From Deltaproteobacteria bacterium (GTDB taxonomy: Bacteria > Desulfobacterota > BSN033 > UBA1163), in assembly GCA_016875155.1 (NCBI GenBank), contig VGSD01000139.1, positions 1 through 7,490 of the forward strand: a stretch of 7,490 nucleotides of DNA, in the 5' to 3' direction. The position numbers and the translations under genes were made by a program. The notes under the pieces are model-generated. The model made no database searches, was not told the DNA's origin, and saw nothing but the letters and a program-made list of their open reading frames with translations. Of the stretch, positions 6,338 through 7,490 are shown in pieces. Positions within the stretch are counted from its first letter, which is position 1. Each line of letters opens with the position of its first letter.

Positions 6338-7490
6338 ATGTTCAAGGATAAGATTCTGGTTGCCGATGACGAAAAAAGCATGAGAGAGCTCTTGGACATC
6401 ATGCTGAAAAAGGAGGGTTATAAGATCACGCTCGCCTCAAACGGGGAAGAGGTCATGAAGTTGATCGAAAAAGATATCTTTGACCTGGCCCTGGTGGATA
6501 TCCGCATGCCCCGACAGGATGGTATCTCCGTTCTGAAAAGGATCAAAACGGTTTCACCCGAAACCATTGTCATCATGATGACAGCCTATGCCTCTGCTGA
6601 CACGGCGATCAAGGCGATGAAGGAAGGGGCCTACGATTACATCACCAAACCTTTCAAGATTGATGAGATTAAGATCATTATTCAGAATGCCTTGGAAAAG
6701 AAACACCTTGAGAATGAGAACCTCCTTCTTAAAAAAGTGGTCAGAGACCGATACCATTTCGAAAATATCATTGGGCAGGGTTCGAAGATGCTCGAGCTCT
6801 ATGACCTCATGGAGAAAGTGGCCCCTACTAAAACGAATATCCTGATCACCGGAGAAAGCGGAACAGGTAAGGAACTGGTGGCCAAAGCAATCCACTATAA
6901 CAGCCCGCGTAAAGACAAACCTTTTGTCACCCTCAACTGCGGGGCGATCCCCGAATCCCTGATTGAAAGCGAACTCTTCGGCCACATGAAGGGAGCGTTC
7001 ACCGATGCCATCACAACCAAGAAAGGGTTATTCGAGGTCGCGGACGAGGGCACTCTCTTTCTGGATGAGATCAGCGAGCTCCCTCTGATGATGCAGGTGA
7101 AATTGCTCCGCGTTTTACAGGACAGGGAGTTCAAGCGGGTAGGAGGAACGGAGGATATCCGGGTCGATGTCCGGATTATCTCTGCAACGAATAAAGATCT
7201 CGAAGAGGCCGTCCGGGCAAAACAATTTCGAGAGGACCTTTTCTATCGGCTCAACGTCATCCAGATCAAGCTTCCCACTTTGAGGGAACGAAAGGAAGAT
7301 ATCCCATCGCTGGCTGGCCATTTTTTAAATCGATACGCTGAAGAGCTCGGAAAACAGATCTCCCAAATTTCTCCCGATGGCCTTCGAATCCTGATCCAGT
7401 ACGACTATCCCGGGAATGTGAGAGAACTTCAAAACATTATCGAAAGAGCAGTGGCTCTTGAAAACTCTCAGGAGTTGACGCCATCCAACC
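6338..7490 (+). CDS. pilR: PilR, sigma-54-dependent response regulator (3' end outside window)
   Basis: The frame runs from ATG 6338 to the window end without a stop, giving 384 residues of a protein usually near 450. It is an NtrC-class activator that receives phosphate from PilS and drives RNA polymerase-sigma-54, classically at pilA. The receiver domain (1-120) has the acidic pair D10/D11, phospho-acceptor D54, T82 and K104. After a helical linker comes the AAA+ domain (about 142-378) with Walker A GESGTGKE (172-179), Walker B GTLFLDE (238-244), the REDLFYRLNV segment (298-307) and the sensor II motif YPGNVREL (357-364). The sigma-54-contacting loop reads GAFTDA (219-224) instead of the usual GAFTGA. 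The C-terminal helix-turn-helix that would bind DNA lies beyond the window. The assignment as PilR rather than another NtrC-type regulator rests mainly on its position after pilS. Confidence 0.93.
   Translation, partial: MFKDKILVADDEKSMRELLDIMLKKEGYKITLASNGEEVMKLIEKDIFDLALVDIRMPRQDGISVLKRIKTVSPETIVIMMTAYASADTAIKAMKEGAYDYITKPFKIDEIKIIIQNALEKKHLENENLLLKKVVRDRYHFENIIGQGSKMLELYDLMEKVAPTKTNILITGESGTGKELVAKAIHYNSPRKDKPFVTLNCGAIPESLIESELFGHMKGAFTDAITTKKGLFEVADEGTLFLDEISELPLMMQVKLLRVLQDREFKRVGGTEDIRVDVRIISATNKDLEEAVRAKQFREDLFYRLNVIQIKLPTLRERKEDIPSLAGHFLNRYAEELGKQISQISPDGLRILIQYDYPGNVRELQNIIERAVALENSQELTPSN

Overview
The window holds a type IV pilus (T4P) motor and regulation operon, read entirely on the + strand: pilB (extension ATPase), pilT (retraction ATPase), pilC (inner-membrane platform protein), pilS (membrane sensor kinase) and pilR (sigma-54 activator, cut by the window end). 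The order pilB-pilT-pilC-pilS-pilR is the one known from Myxococcus xanthus and Geobacter. Together with moderate GC content and the protein sequences, this suggests a Gram-negative bacterium of the former Deltaproteobacteria (Desulfobacterota/Myxococcota side) or a related phylum such as Nitrospirota. The species cannot be named from the sequence alone.

Layout: positions 1-150 are the last 49 codons of an unrelated or only loosely linked histidine kinase, ending in the ATP-binding G2 box. Positions 151-404 are an AT-rich regulatory gap. It holds a weak hairpin plus T-run just after the kinase, a very good sigma-54 (-24/-12) promoter at 247-264, a T-rich 5' leader of about 130 nt and a Shine-Dalgarno sequence. 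Then follow pilB (405-2198, TTG start), pilT (2226-3332), pilC (3350-4555), pilS (4589-6328) and pilR (6338-7490, open). Gaps between genes are 27, 17, 33 and 9 nt, so a single transcript is likely.

How it fits together: PilB and PilT are the opposing hexameric motors that act on PilC to add or remove pilin subunits. PilS and PilR form the two-component system that in other bacteria switches on sigma-54-dependent pilin (pilA) transcription in response to pilin levels in the membrane. Here the motor genes and the pilS-pilR genes lie behind a sigma-54 promoter of their own. This suggests that PilR, or another sigma-54 activator, controls the whole operon, possibly as positive feedback. PilB carries a complete tandem MshEN-type motif pair, so c-di-GMP probably gates extension as well.

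Less expected structure includes two back-to-back stem-loops at the very start of pilS, the second covering the Shine-Dalgarno sequence of an alternative start. There is also a perfect 12-bp inverted repeat inside the linker-coding part of pilC, and PilR has GAFTDA in place of the usual GAFTGA loop. I found no mobile element, CRISPR array, tRNA, rRNA or recognisable riboswitch. I see no wholly new system; the novelty here is regulatory.
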